Assembly (NCBI GenBank): GCA_017983675.1
Contig: JAGOAZ010000006.1
Coordinates: 62,001 to 126,000, forward strand
Length of the DNA: 64,000 nucleotides
Direction: 5' to 3'
DNA from: Fluviicola sp.
GTDB taxonomy: Bacteria > Bacteroidota > Bacteroidia > Flavobacteriales_D > Crocinitomicaceae
The number at the start of each line of letters is the position of its first letter. Within the stretch, counting starts at the first letter, position 1. A program made the translations under genes and the position numbers. This document shows, one piece after another, positions 9,378 through 17,905 of the stretch. The notes under the pieces are model-generated. The model was not told where the DNA came from, did no database searches, and worked only from the letters and a program-made list of their open reading frames with translations.

Positions 9378-10601
9378 TTAATTCAGTTGCGCTAATACTT
9401 CGTCAACCGTTTTTTTAGCATTCGTTGCTACTAAAATACGTTGTATTACTTCGTCAACTGTTGCATCTGGACATGAAGCGCCGGATGTAATAGCAATGTT
9501 CAAAATACTTGCAGATGTTGGTTGCCAATTAGTTATTGGTGTTAACACATGTTGATGAATATCAAAAGAATTCAACGTTGTATCAGAAACAATTTCTGTC
9601 GCATCTTTGATAAAGAATGTCGTGCACTTTTGTTCCAATAATTCAACCAAATGCGTTGTATTGGAACTGTTGTATCCCCCAACTACAAATGCTAAATCTA
9701 ACGGCACCTCCATCAGGCCTAATGTTGCACTTTGGTTATCATTTGTTGCATAACACAAGGTGTCTTTTGTATCGGAAAACGATTTGTTCACTTGTTTGGC
9801 TAATGCAACCTTTTCAGTTATTGCTTTCAAATATTCTGCAATTGCTTGCGTTTCTGTTGCCAACATGGTCGTTTGATTGATAACGCCCAATTTGTTCAAA
9901 TGGATTAATGGATCAAATCCAGCTGAATATTTACCTTCAAAAAGTTCATAGAATAAGGCCAAAGGTTTTTCTTCGGTAATGAATTGACCTAGTAAAATAG
10001 CTTCATCCATATCCTTCACAATAACAGCATGGGTATTTGCAACTGTATGTGAAAACGTTGCACGTGTTTCCTCGTGATTGTGTTTTCCGTGAATGATCAA
10101 GGTGTGATTATCTGCTGCTAATTTTTCAGAGCGATTCCATACTTTCTCAACGAACGGACATGTCGTATTATAAGTTGTTACATTGATTCCACGAGAAGTT
10201 AATTCGTGTTCAATCTCCAACGTTGTTCCAAAAGCTGGAATAATCACAACATCATCCGGCGTTAAATCATCCCAAGCAATCAATTGTTTTCCTGCCGTAT
10301 CTTGAATAAACTGAATGCCATTTTTAATCAAATCATCATTTACGCTTGGGTTATGAATCATTTGACTCAATAGAAAAATTCGTTTTCCTTCGTTTTCGGC
10401 AATAGCTTTGTAAGCTATTTCAATGGCATTTTCAACCCCATAACAAAAGCCAAAGTGACGTGCAATATGCAATTTGACATTCCCAAAATCCAAAACCGTA
10501 GGTGTAAAATCTTTTTTACGCGGATCTTGCGCTTTGCGGTATGCTTTCACTTGACTAATAATCGGTGAACGATAAAATGATGGAATTTCGAATTTTTTCA
10601 T
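9378..10601 (-). CDS. ispH: 4-hydroxy-3-methylbut-2-enyl diphosphate reductase
   Basis: IspH makes IPP and DMAPP in the last step of the MEP pathway using a [4Fe-4S] cluster. The three cluster cysteines are visible in 'GFCYGVENAIE', 'TTCPFVEKVW' and 'SGASCPDATVDEVI', and the substrate-binding His residues in 'MIHNPSVND' and 'IIHGKHNHEET'. The start at 10601 ('MKKFEIPSFYRSP') is preferred: the longer frame would run through a candidate -7 element and the glutamine synthetase terminator. The protein is 407 residues, longer than the roughly 316 of E. coli, mainly at the N-terminus and in mid-protein loops, as is common in Bacteroidota. Confidence 0.95.
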   Translation of the reverse strand: MKKFEIPSFYRSPIISQVKAYRKAQDPRKKDFTPTVLDFGNVKLHIARHFGFCYGVENAIEIAYKAIAENEGKRIFLLSQMIHNPSVNDDLIKNGIQFIQDTAGKQLIAWDDLTPDDVVIIPAFGTTLEIEHELTSRGINVTTYNTTCPFVEKVWNRSEKLAADNHTLIIHGKHNHEETRATFSHTVANTHAVIVKDMDEAILLGQFITEEKPLALFYELFEGKYSAGFDPLIHLNKLGVINQTTMLATETQAIAEYLKAITEKVALAKQVNKSFSDTKDTLCYATNDNQSATLGLMEVPLDLAFVVGGYNSSNTTHLVELLEQKCTTFFIKDATEIVSDTTLNSFDIHQHVLTPITNWQPTSASILNIAITSGASCPDATVDEVIQRILVATNAKKTVDEVLAQLN

Positions 10602-10614
10602 AATGCTACAACAA

Positions 10615-10622
10615 CAAAAATA
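10615..10622 (-). promoter_or_regulatory. Candidate -7 element (TATTTTTG) for ispH
   Basis: Read on the minus strand this is TATTTTTG, ending 13 bases before the ATG at 10601 and just after the glutamine synthetase terminator. The position implies an independent ispH promoter with a very short leader. No clear -33 TTG. Confidence 0.45.
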
Positions 10623-10642
10623 AGGAATAGTTTGGTAGGAAT

Positions 10643-10680
10643 AAAAAAAAGAAAGCCTCAAGTTGATACAAGAGGCTTTC
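10643..10680 (-). terminator. Terminator of the glutamine synthetase gene
   Basis: A 9-bp perfect stem GAAAGCCTC (10651-10659) with GAGGCTTTC (10672-10680), 12-base loop, followed on the minus strand by eight T. It lies 17 bases past the glutamine synthetase stop. Confidence 0.9.
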
Positions 10681-10697
10681 ACTAGTTATTTATTTGA

Positions 10698-12884
10698 TTA
10701 ACGCGTGAATAACATTTCACGGAATTTTGGCAAAGGCCATAACTCATCGTCAATTAATAATTCTAATTTATCAGCATGGTAGCGAATTTCATCGAAATAA
10801 ACGCGCACATCATCACAATAAGCGATTGCTTTTTCTTCAGCATGCTCGATTTTATTAGCGATTTTTCTAGCTTGTAACATTTCATCACAAGTAGTTTTCA
10901 TTTTATTCAAGTGTGTTGAAATTTTCGTCAATAAATCCAATTGAGTTGCAGCAATTTCTTTTCCTGCTTTTTCACCCATTGCATTCATTGTTCCTTGAAT
11001 GTTCGCTAATAATTTGTTTTGATATTCAACTACAGCTGGAATAATATGTGTTTGAACCAAATCACCCATCAAACGCGCTTCGATTTGAATTTTCATGATA
11101 TAACTTTCAAATTCAATTTCCTGACGTGCTTCTAACTCACGAGCAGTTAAGACATTCATCTCTTCAAATAATTGAATGAATTTTTTGTCACTCCATGCTT
11201 TTAACGCACGTGGTGTATCTTTCAAATTACTCAATCCTCTTTTCAATGCCTCTTCTACCCACTCGTCACCGTATCCATTTCCTTCAAAACGGATTTTTTT
11301 CGAATCGCGAATTAAGATCTGTAACTCCTTTAAAATTGCTTCGTCTTTTGTTTCACCTTTTTCGATACGCGCGTCAACACTTGCTTTGAACAATTGCAAT
11401 TGTTTTGCCATAATCGTATTCAAAACAATCATTGCAGAAGCACAGTTTGCAGATGAACCAACAGCTCTGAACTCAAATTTATTTCCTGTAAATGCAAACG
11501 GAGAAGTTCTATTTCTATCCGTATTATCCAACATGATTTGTGGAATTTTACCGATATTCAATTTCAATTCCGTTTTGTCTTCTGGTGTCATTTTACCAGC
11601 TTTCACGCTCACTTCTAAATCATCCAACGCTTTTGAAAGCTGTGAACCAATAAATGTAGAGATGATTGCTGGAGGAGCTTCGTTAGCACCTAAACGGTGA
11701 TCGTTGCTTGCTGAAGCGATACATGCACGCAACAAATCAGCATTATCGTGAATCGCTTTGATTGTATTGACAAAGAACGTCAAGAATTGTAAATTTGTTT
11801 TAGGATTTTTTCCTGGAGCTAATAAGTTTACTCCTGTATCTGTTCCTAATGACCAGTTATTGTGTTTTCCTGATCCGTTTACTCCTGCAAATGGCTTCTC
11901 GTGCAACAAAACTCTGAAGTCGTGTTTACGTGCAACTTTTTCCAAAATATCCATCAACAACAAGTTGTGATCATTTGCCAAGTTACATTCTTCAAAAATT
12001 GGTGCACATTCGAATTGATTCGGAGCTACTTCGTTGTGACGTGTTGTCACTGGAATACCTAATAAAATAGCTTCCGTTTCGAACTCACGCATGAAAGCAG
12101 TTACTCTTTCTGGAATGGATCCAAAATAATGATCGTCTAATTGTTGTCCTTTCGCAGGAGCATGTCCAAATAAAGCACGACCTGTCATCATTAAGTCAGG
12201 ACGACAGTTAAACAACGCTTGGTCAACCAAGAAGTACTCTTGCTCCCACCCTAATGTTGCGTTAACTTTCGTTACGTTTTTATCAAAATATTGGCAAACA
12301 TCTACCGCAGCTTTATCAATCGCATGCAAAGCTTTTAACAACGGCATTTTGTAGTCCAATGACTCACCCGTATAAGAAATGAATATTGTTGGAATACACA
12401 ATGTTTTACCAATAACAAATGCTGGAGAAGATGGATCCCAAGCGGTGTAACCTCTTGCTTCGAATGTGTTTCTGATTCCACCATTTGGAAAAGAAGATGC
12501 ATCTGGCTCTTGTTGTACCAACAATTCACCATCAAAACGTTCTATTGCTCTACCTGGACCAACTGGTTTGAAAAATGCATCATGCTTTTCAGCAGTTGCA
12601 CCTGTTAATGGCTGGAACCAGTGTGTATAATGTGTTGCCCCTTTCGTTAATGCCCAATCTTTCATTGCTGAAGCAACTTGATCGGCCATTTTACGATCCA
12701 AACGCGTTCCATTTTGAATGGATTCCATCATGGATTTGTATGCATCAGAAGGTAAATATTCACGCATTACTTCTGCATGAAACACATTTTTACCAAATAA
12801 ATCAGATACTTTACCATCGTATTCAATGTGTTTTGGAGTACGATTTAAAACATCTTGGTAAGCTTTTAAACGTTTTGTTGCCAT
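10698..12884 (-). CDS. glnN: Glutamine synthetase type III
   Basis: A 728-residue protein, the normal length for the large GSIII class, which forms dodecamers and ligates ammonia to glutamate with ATP. Visible GS signatures include 'GWEQEYFLVD', 'VTTRHNEVAPNQFECAP', 'VNGSGKHNNWSLGTD', 'NDHRLGANEAPPA' and 'NRTSPFAFTGNKFEFRAVGSS'. I chose ATG 12884 ('MATKRLKAYQD') over the TTG at 12893. A strong -7 motif lies 16 bases upstream and a terminator follows, so this is a single-gene unit. No PII-binding or GlnR-type site is evident. Confidence 0.96.
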   Translation of the reverse strand: MATKRLKAYQDVLNRTPKHIEYDGKVSDLFGKNVFHAEVMREYLPSDAYKSMMESIQNGTRLDRKMADQVASAMKDWALTKGATHYTHWFQPLTGATAEKHDAFFKPVGPGRAIERFDGELLVQQEPDASSFPNGGIRNTFEARGYTAWDPSSPAFVIGKTLCIPTIFISYTGESLDYKMPLLKALHAIDKAAVDVCQYFDKNVTKVNATLGWEQEYFLVDQALFNCRPDLMMTGRALFGHAPAKGQQLDDHYFGSIPERVTAFMREFETEAILLGIPVTTRHNEVAPNQFECAPIFEECNLANDHNLLLMDILEKVARKHDFRVLLHEKPFAGVNGSGKHNNWSLGTDTGVNLLAPGKNPKTNLQFLTFFVNTIKAIHDNADLLRACIASASNDHRLGANEAPPAIISTFIGSQLSKALDDLEVSVKAGKMTPEDKTELKLNIGKIPQIMLDNTDRNRTSPFAFTGNKFEFRAVGSSANCASAMIVLNTIMAKQLQLFKASVDARIEKGETKDEAILKELQILIRDSKKIRFEGNGYGDEWVEEALKRGLSNLKDTPRALKAWSDKKFIQLFEEMNVLTARELEARQEIEFESYIMKIQIEARLMGDLVQTHIIPAVVEYQNKLLANIQGTMNAMGEKAGKEIAATQLDLLTKISTHLNKMKTTCDEMLQARKIANKIEHAEEKAIAYCDDVRVYFDEIRYHADKLELLIDDELWPLPKFREMLFTR

Positions 12885-12900
12885 AAAATTCAAATTTTCA

Positions 12901-12929
12901 GCAAATATACATCATTTTTTAGGGGTCAA
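12901..12929 (-). promoter_or_regulatory. Promoter of the glutamine synthetase gene (TTGACC, 17 bases, TATATTTGC)
   Basis: On the minus strand the -7 element TATATTTGC (12909 to 12901) is a perfect TAnnTTTG match, and TTG (12929-12927) lies 17 bases upstream. The predicted transcript starts within about 10 bases of the ATG. Confidence 0.6.
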
Positions 12930-13074
12930 TTAAATAAAAAGATGTTTTTTATCAACATTTAGTAAAAATTAAGGGGGTTTATTCAGATTTTACATAAAAT
13001 TCATGTGTTTTTCATTTTAAAACAAGTTACAATTAGAAAATTGCATTTATTCACAGTCAATTCTAACAAAATCG

Positions 13075-13083
13075 TAACTTTGC
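13075..13083 (+). promoter_or_regulatory. Candidate -7 element TAACTTTGC for gcvT
   Basis: A perfect TAnnTTTG match ending 19 bases before ATG 13103. It includes the bases just before the alternative TTG start at 13085, which argues against that start. The -33 box is unclear. Confidence 0.5.
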
Positions 13084-13102
13084 ATTGCATAAAAAAGAAA
13101 AC

Positions 13103-14185
13103 ATGAAAAACACTGCATTATCTCAATTACACGAATCACTTGGAGCGAAAATGGTTCCATTTGCTGGATTCAATATGCCTGTTCAATACGAAGGGGTAAC
13201 AGTCGAACACGAAACTGTACGAAATGGCGTTGGTGTTTTTGATGTTTCACACATGGGTGAGTTTTTATTAACTGGACCTGATGCCTTAGATTTGATTCAA
13301 CGCGTAACAACTAATGATGCAGCAACGTTGACAATTGGTCGTGCGCAATATTCTTGTTTACCAAATGGTAAAGGTGGAATTGTAGACGATTTAATTGTTT
13401 ACAGAATGAAAGAAGAGCAATACCTATTAGTTGTCAATGCTTCAAACATTGAAAAAGACTGGAATTGGATTGCTTCTCACAACACAAAAAATGTTGAAAT
13501 GAAAAACCTTTCTGATGGCTATTCATTATTAGCAATCCAAGGTCCAAAAGCTGTTGAAGCAATGCAAGCATTAACAACAGTTGATTTAGCAGCTATCAAG
13601 TATTACCATTTTGAAGTTGGTCCATTTGCTGGAATTGAACATGTGATTATTTCTGCAACAGGTTACACTGGTTCAGGAGGTTTTGAAATATATTGTAAAA
13701 ACGAAGAAGTTCGTCAAGTTTGGGACAAAGTTTTTGAAGCTGGTGCTGCTTTTGGCATCAAACCGATTGGTTTGGCCGCAAGAGACACATTGCGTTTAGA
13801 AATGGGATTCTGTTTGTATGGAAACGATATCGACGACACGACTTCTCCAATTGAAGCTGGATTAGGTTGGATTACCAAATTCAATAAAGATTTCACAGAT
13901 TCAGCTGTTTTAAAAGCACAAAAAGAAACTGGTGTTACACGTAAATTAGTCGGTTTCGAAATGATTGACCGTGGAATTCCAAGACACGATTATTTAATCG
14001 TTGATGCTGCAGGAAATGAAATAGGAAAAGTTACTTCAGGAACACAAGGTCCGTCTGTTAAAAAAGCAATTGGAATGGGATATGTAGCAACAGAGTTTGC
14101 TGCAGTTGATTCAGAAATATACATTTCAATTCGTGAAAAAGGCGTTAAAGCGAAAGTGGTTAAAATGCCATTTTACTCAAAATAA
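13103..14185 (+). CDS. gcvT: Glycine cleavage system T protein (aminomethyltransferase)
   Basis: A 360-residue protein. GcvT takes the aminomethyl group from the H-protein lipoyl arm and makes methylene-THF, releasing ammonia. Signatures: '[18 protein letters not shown]', '[10 protein letters not shown]', '[14 protein letters not shown]' with the catalytic Asp, '[13 protein letters not shown]', '[13 protein letters not shown]', and the C-terminal '[18 protein letters not shown]'. The ATG at 13103 gives the standard family N-terminus. The gene stands alone with its own promoter and terminator; gcvH and gcvP are not in this window. Confidence 0.96.
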   Translation: MKNTALSQLHESLGAKMVPFAGFNMPVQYEGVTVEHETVRNGVGVFDVSHMGEFLLTGPDALDLIQRVTTNDAATLTIGRAQYSCLPNGKGGIVDDLIVYRMKEEQYLLVVNASNIEKDWNWIASHNTKNVEMKNLSDGYSLLAIQGPKAVEAMQALTTVDLAAIKYYHFEVGPFAGIEHVIISATGYTGSGGFEIYCKNEEVRQVWDKVFEAGAAFGIKPIGLAARDTLRLEMGFCLYGNDIDDTTSPIEAGLGWITKFNKDFTDSAVLKAQKETGVTRKLVGFEMIDRGIPRHDYLIVDAAGNEIGKVTSGTQGPSVKKAIGMGYVATEFAAVDSEIYISIREKGVKAKVVKMPFYSK

Positions 14186-14211
14186 AAGTTGCAAAACGCA
14201 CCCCACTCAGC

Positions 14212-14242
14212 AAGCTCGTCAGTAATGGCGAGCTTTTTTTTC
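14212..14242 (+). terminator. Terminator after gcvT
   Basis: A 7-bp stem AAGCTCG (14212-14218) with CGAGCTT (14229-14235), 10-base loop, then a run of eight T. Confidence 0.85.
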
Positions 14243-14304
14243 GTTTATAACTTTTTGTTTAAAAAAATGACTTAATTTTATCGGACACACTTTATTAAGA
14301 AACG

Positions 14305-15648
14305 ATGAATTTAGTATCCGAATTATTTTTAGAAGAATTCCCTGCGCCTATTTTACTGGTCAATAAAAACAGTCATTGCATTGAATATGCGAATAATCAA
14401 CTAAAATCATTTGTTGCTACTCACCCGAAGGAACTGATTGGAAAATGTTTTTCAGATTGGGCATTGCACATTCATGATTTATCATTCAATGATAACGCTC
14501 GCGAATTTCATGCATTAGGCGGCGAACGCATCATAGCAAAAGGGAATGAATTCATTTTTGTTTGTGCGACTTTTCAACTCATCACACACAACAATGTAGA
14601 AAAATATTTAATCTTCTTACACGATATTTCTATTTTAAAAAGCAAAATAGATCAACATAAAAATGCGGAAAAAGAATACCGTGATCTGGTTGAAAATGTC
14701 AGTGATATTATTTACAAAACGGATGATAAAGGATATTTTATTTATGTTAATCCAACTGCATCTCGTGTTACAGGTTACTCCGAAGGTGAACTAATTGGAA
14801 AGCATTTCACCAAATTAATTCGGTTAGATCACCAAGAGAAAATCATGAGTTTTTATAAAAAACAATTACATTACAAAGAAAGAAGCACTTATCATGAATT
14901 TCCAGTTATCAGTAAATCTGGCGAAGAAATATGGGTAGGTCAAACGGTTGATTTATCGATTAATGAACGCAAAGAAATCTATTTTTTCTCTATGTGTCGT
15001 GACATCACCGACCGAAAAAAAATGGAGAAGCAATTGTTGCTCAATGAAGAAAAATACAAAAGCATTTTAGAAAACTTGGAACTCGGGTTGTTGGAAGTTG
15101 ATATTGATGGGATTGTTATTAAAGCTTATCCCCAATTTTGTGTGCTTACTGGATATTCCGAAGCAGAAATAGTTGGTAAAGACGCAAACAGATTCTTGTT
15201 AACACCTGATTCTTTTGCATTAATGCAAGAACAATTAAAGAAACGTGCTGAAGGAAAATCATCTGTTTATGAAGTTCAAATTATCAAGAAAAACGGCGAT
15301 CCAATTTGGGTTATTATTTCGGGAGCGCCTTATTACAACGACCAAAATGAATTGATTGGAACTGTCGGTATCCATTTAGATATTACAGATAGAAAACGAA
15401 TGGAAAGCGAATTGATCCAAGCTAAAAATGAAGCGGAAAATTTACTAAAAAGCAAAGATGATTTCATCGTTCAATTTTATAAAAAATCGCGCAAAGCTAT
15501 TGGAGAAATAAAAAGAAATGGAGAACAGCTGTCATCTTTTCAATTCAATAATAACGAAAACCAATACATCCAAGCTATTTTAACTGCAACAAACAATTTG
15601 CTTCATCTTGCAGAACGGAAAAAAACAGCAAAAAAGAAAAGCCACTAA
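14305..15648 (+). CDS. Multi-PAS signalling protein with degenerate histidine-kinase-like C-terminus
   Basis: A 447-residue soluble protein with three PAS modules: about residues 10-108 ('PAPILLVNKNSHCIEYANN'), 120-238 ('ENVSDIIYKTDDKGYFIYVN', PAC end 'CRDITDRKKME') and 247-367 ('LGVHLDITDRKRME'-type PAC end). The final 80 residues begin like the helix entering a HisKA domain ('AKNEAENLLKSKDDFIVQF'), but the H-box position reads 'YKKSRKAIGEI', with no phosphoacceptor His. The protein stops before any ATPase domain. It is probably a sensor or adaptor acting on a partner rather than a working kinase. No frame continuation was seen downstream, because the terminator hairpin begins inside the last codons. 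Confidence 0.8.
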   Translation: MNLVSELFLEEFPAPILLVNKNSHCIEYANNQLKSFVATHPKELIGKCFSDWALHIHDLSFNDNAREFHALGGERIIAKGNEFIFVCATFQLITHNNVEKYLIFLHDISILKSKIDQHKNAEKEYRDLVENVSDIIYKTDDKGYFIYVNPTASRVTGYSEGELIGKHFTKLIRLDHQEKIMSFYKKQLHYKERSTYHEFPVISKSGEEIWVGQTVDLSINERKEIYFFSMCRDITDRKKMEKQLLLNEEKYKSILENLELGLLEVDIDGIVIKAYPQFCVLTGYSEAEIVGKDANRFLLTPDSFALMQEQLKKRAEGKSSVYEVQIIKKNGDPIWVIISGAPYYNDQNELIGTVGIHLDITDRKRMESELIQAKNEAENLLKSKDDFIVQFYKKSRKAIGEIKRNGEQLSSFQFNNNENQYIQAILTATNNLLHLAERKKTAKKKSH

Positions 15649-15662
15649 AAAAGTGGCTTTTC
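15636..15662. terminator. Bidirectional terminator between the PAS gene and the S46 peptidase gene
   Basis: An 11-bp perfect stem GAAAAGCCACT (15636-15646) with AGTGGCTTTTC (15652-15662) and an A5 loop. It has T-rich tails on both strands, better on the minus side. It serves two convergent genes and includes the PAS gene's stop codon. Confidence 0.85.
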
Positions 15663-15682
15663 TCAATGTTATCAATCGGTAA

Positions 15683-17812
15683 TTACTTTACCAATTTCAT
15701 TTCTTTTACCAAGTTAGATGCTCCGTAACATTTGTCAATAATCCACAATACATAGCGAATATCACAAACAATTGTACGTTGAATCGTAGGCTCAAAATAA
15801 ATATCACCTGACATTGCTTCCCAGTTACCATCAAATGCAGTACCGATTAATTCACCGTTTGCATTGATACAAGGCGAACCTGAGTTTCCTCCAGTAATAT
15901 CATTATTTGTCAAGAAGTTAACGACCAATTTACCATCAGCAGTTCCATATTGTCCAAAATCTTTTTTCATCCAAACTTCCTTCATGCGTGGATCGATATT
16001 AAACTCTGGATTTGTAACGTCTTCTTTGCTCATAACCCCGTCGATAGTTGTATAATAATCATATTTTACAGCATCACGCGGTTCGTAAGACAATACATTC
16101 CCATAAGTCAAACGCATCGTAGAATTTGCATTTGGATAGAATTTTTTGTTTGGTTGCATTTCGCGAACAGCTTTTACAAACAAACGGTTTCCACGAGCTA
16201 ATTTCTCCATCGCTTGTTTGACAGTTGCATCACCGGTTGCTTTCATGTACGCATCATCTAAATCTTTTACAAGAATAAATAAAGGATCTTGTTTCAACGT
16301 TGCAGATGAGTAATTTGCCATAAATGCTTCAAATTTTTCTTTGGAAGCAAATACTGAATTTGAACGAACACGAGCAATAAATGCAGGAACTCCATTCACA
16401 CCAATACTTCTCGTTAAACCAACTTGTTGATCTACTGCAACATCTTGAATATACATTTTCAAGACTTCTTCTAAAATCTCTAATTCAATATCCATTGAAC
16501 GCTCAGAAAACAAGGTGTTCGCTTGCTCAACTGCTGCTTTACGCATTGCCTCTGCTCTTTCTTTGTTTCCTTTCGCTTCTTGATCCATCGCCAATTTAAA
16601 CGAGTAAACCAATGAATTGATATCAACTTGACGTACAAACTCACTTTGGTAAACACGGATGTTTATGATTGAATTTGTCGTTTTAAACGCATTTTCGATA
16701 TCTGTTAATACATTGTCGTATTCCGCTTTTCCAGTTGTGAATTTTGTAAATTCAGCTTCAACTTTACGTTTTTTATCCGCTACATTATTAGCTTTCAACT
16801 GTTTTGTTTGCCCGATAAAATACTTCCAATAATTAGCTACTTGAGCATATTTTGATGAATAATGCAAACGAACAGCTACATCTTTGTCCATGTATTTTTT
16901 CATGATCTCCAACTTCTTCGCACGAACATCAACAATTTTCGGTTGCTCCAAAGAAATTGCTTGTTCAACTCCGTAAGAAGTCAAGTAACGATTTGTACGA
17001 CCAGGGAATCCCATTACCATTGCGTAATCACCTTCTTTCACACCTTTAATAGAAACAGGTAATGAATGTCTTGGTTTTAACGGAACGTTTTCAGCAGAAA
17101 ATGCTGCTGGTTTGTTGTCTTTTCCTGCGTAAATACGAAACATAGAGAAGTCAGCAGTGTGACGTGGCCAAACCCAGTTGTCTGTGTCTCCACCAAATTT
17201 TCCAGCTGATTGTGGTGGTGTTCCAACTAATCGAACATCTGTATATGTTTCTTTTACAAACAAATAGAACTCATTTCCGTCGTAGAAATCACGAACAAAT
17301 GCTTCATACTTTGTACCATTCGTTGCATCTTTAATTAGGATGTCAGAAATCTCTTTGATTTTTGCTGCACGTTGCTCAGCAGTCATAGAAGCAGATAATT
17401 CCTTCAAAATTGTAGCAGAAACATCTTCCATGCGCACCATGAATGTTGCAGTTAAGCCTGGTACTGCAATTTCTTCGCTGTTGTTTTTTGCCCAAAAACC
17501 ATTGTCTAAATAATTTTTCTCAGGTGTTGATGCATCAGCAATAGCATCATATCCACAGTGGTGATTCGTTAAAATCAAACTTTGATCTGAAATAATCTCA
17601 CCTGTACAAAATCCACCAAACGAAATGACCGCATCTTTTAATGACGATTTGTTGATTGAATAAATTTGGTCTTGTGTCAATCGAAGTCCATGTTTTTTCA
17701 TGTCTTCGTAATTTCTTCCAATTAAAAATGGAAGCCACATTCCTTCATCTGCACGTGCAATGTTCCCTAAAGAATAGGTCATTACAACAAGAGCAATAAC
17801 TAGTTTTTTCAT
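15683..17812 (-). CDS. S46 family dipeptidyl-peptidase (DPP7/DPP11 family)
   Basis: A 709-residue protein with a signal peptide ('MKKLVIALVVMTYSLGNIARA') and the chymotrypsin-type triad: His in 'LTNHHCGYDA' (residues 84/85), Asp in 'GGDTDNWVWPRHTADF', and Ser in 'DITGGNSGSPCIN'. S46 enzymes remove dipeptides from peptide N-termini in the periplasm. Counting 18 residues on from the catalytic Ser gives Gly ('TAFDGNWEAM'), where DPP11 has an Arg that selects acidic P1 residues, so a DPP7-like preference is inferred. ATG 17812 is chosen because it begins the signal peptide. Confidence 0.93.
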   Translation of the reverse strand: MKKLVIALVVMTYSLGNIARADEGMWLPFLIGRNYEDMKKHGLRLTQDQIYSINKSSLKDAVISFGGFCTGEIISDQSLILTNHHCGYDAIADASTPEKNYLDNGFWAKNNSEEIAVPGLTATFMVRMEDVSATILKELSASMTAEQRAAKIKEISDILIKDATNGTKYEAFVRDFYDGNEFYLFVKETYTDVRLVGTPPQSAGKFGGDTDNWVWPRHTADFSMFRIYAGKDNKPAAFSAENVPLKPRHSLPVSIKGVKEGDYAMVMGFPGRTNRYLTSYGVEQAISLEQPKIVDVRAKKLEIMKKYMDKDVAVRLHYSSKYAQVANYWKYFIGQTKQLKANNVADKKRKVEAEFTKFTTGKAEYDNVLTDIENAFKTTNSIINIRVYQSEFVRQVDINSLVYSFKLAMDQEAKGNKERAEAMRKAAVEQANTLFSERSMDIELEILEEVLKMYIQDVAVDQQVGLTRSIGVNGVPAFIARVRSNSVFASKEKFEAFMANYSSATLKQDPLFILVKDLDDAYMKATGDATVKQAMEKLARGNRLFVKAVREMQPNKKFYPNANSTMRLTYGNVLSYEPRDAVKYDYYTTIDGVMSKEDVTNPEFNIDPRMKEVWMKKDFGQYGTADGKLVVNFLTNNDITGGNSGSPCINANGELIGTAFDGNWEAMSGDIYFEPTIQRTIVCDIRYVLWIIDKCYGASNLVKEMKLVK

Positions 17813-17905
17813 TTTACTTTTCGATTTATAAGTTGCTAAAATTAATAAAAACACACTTGTGATTTACTTTTTGTACAATATGCACGCTCTTTTTCTTGAA
17901 ATAGA

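Noticed and set aside
11176..11700. 174-residue rightward frame inside glutamine synthetase
   Set aside because: It is antisense to a clear type III glutamine synthetase and shows no domain of its own.
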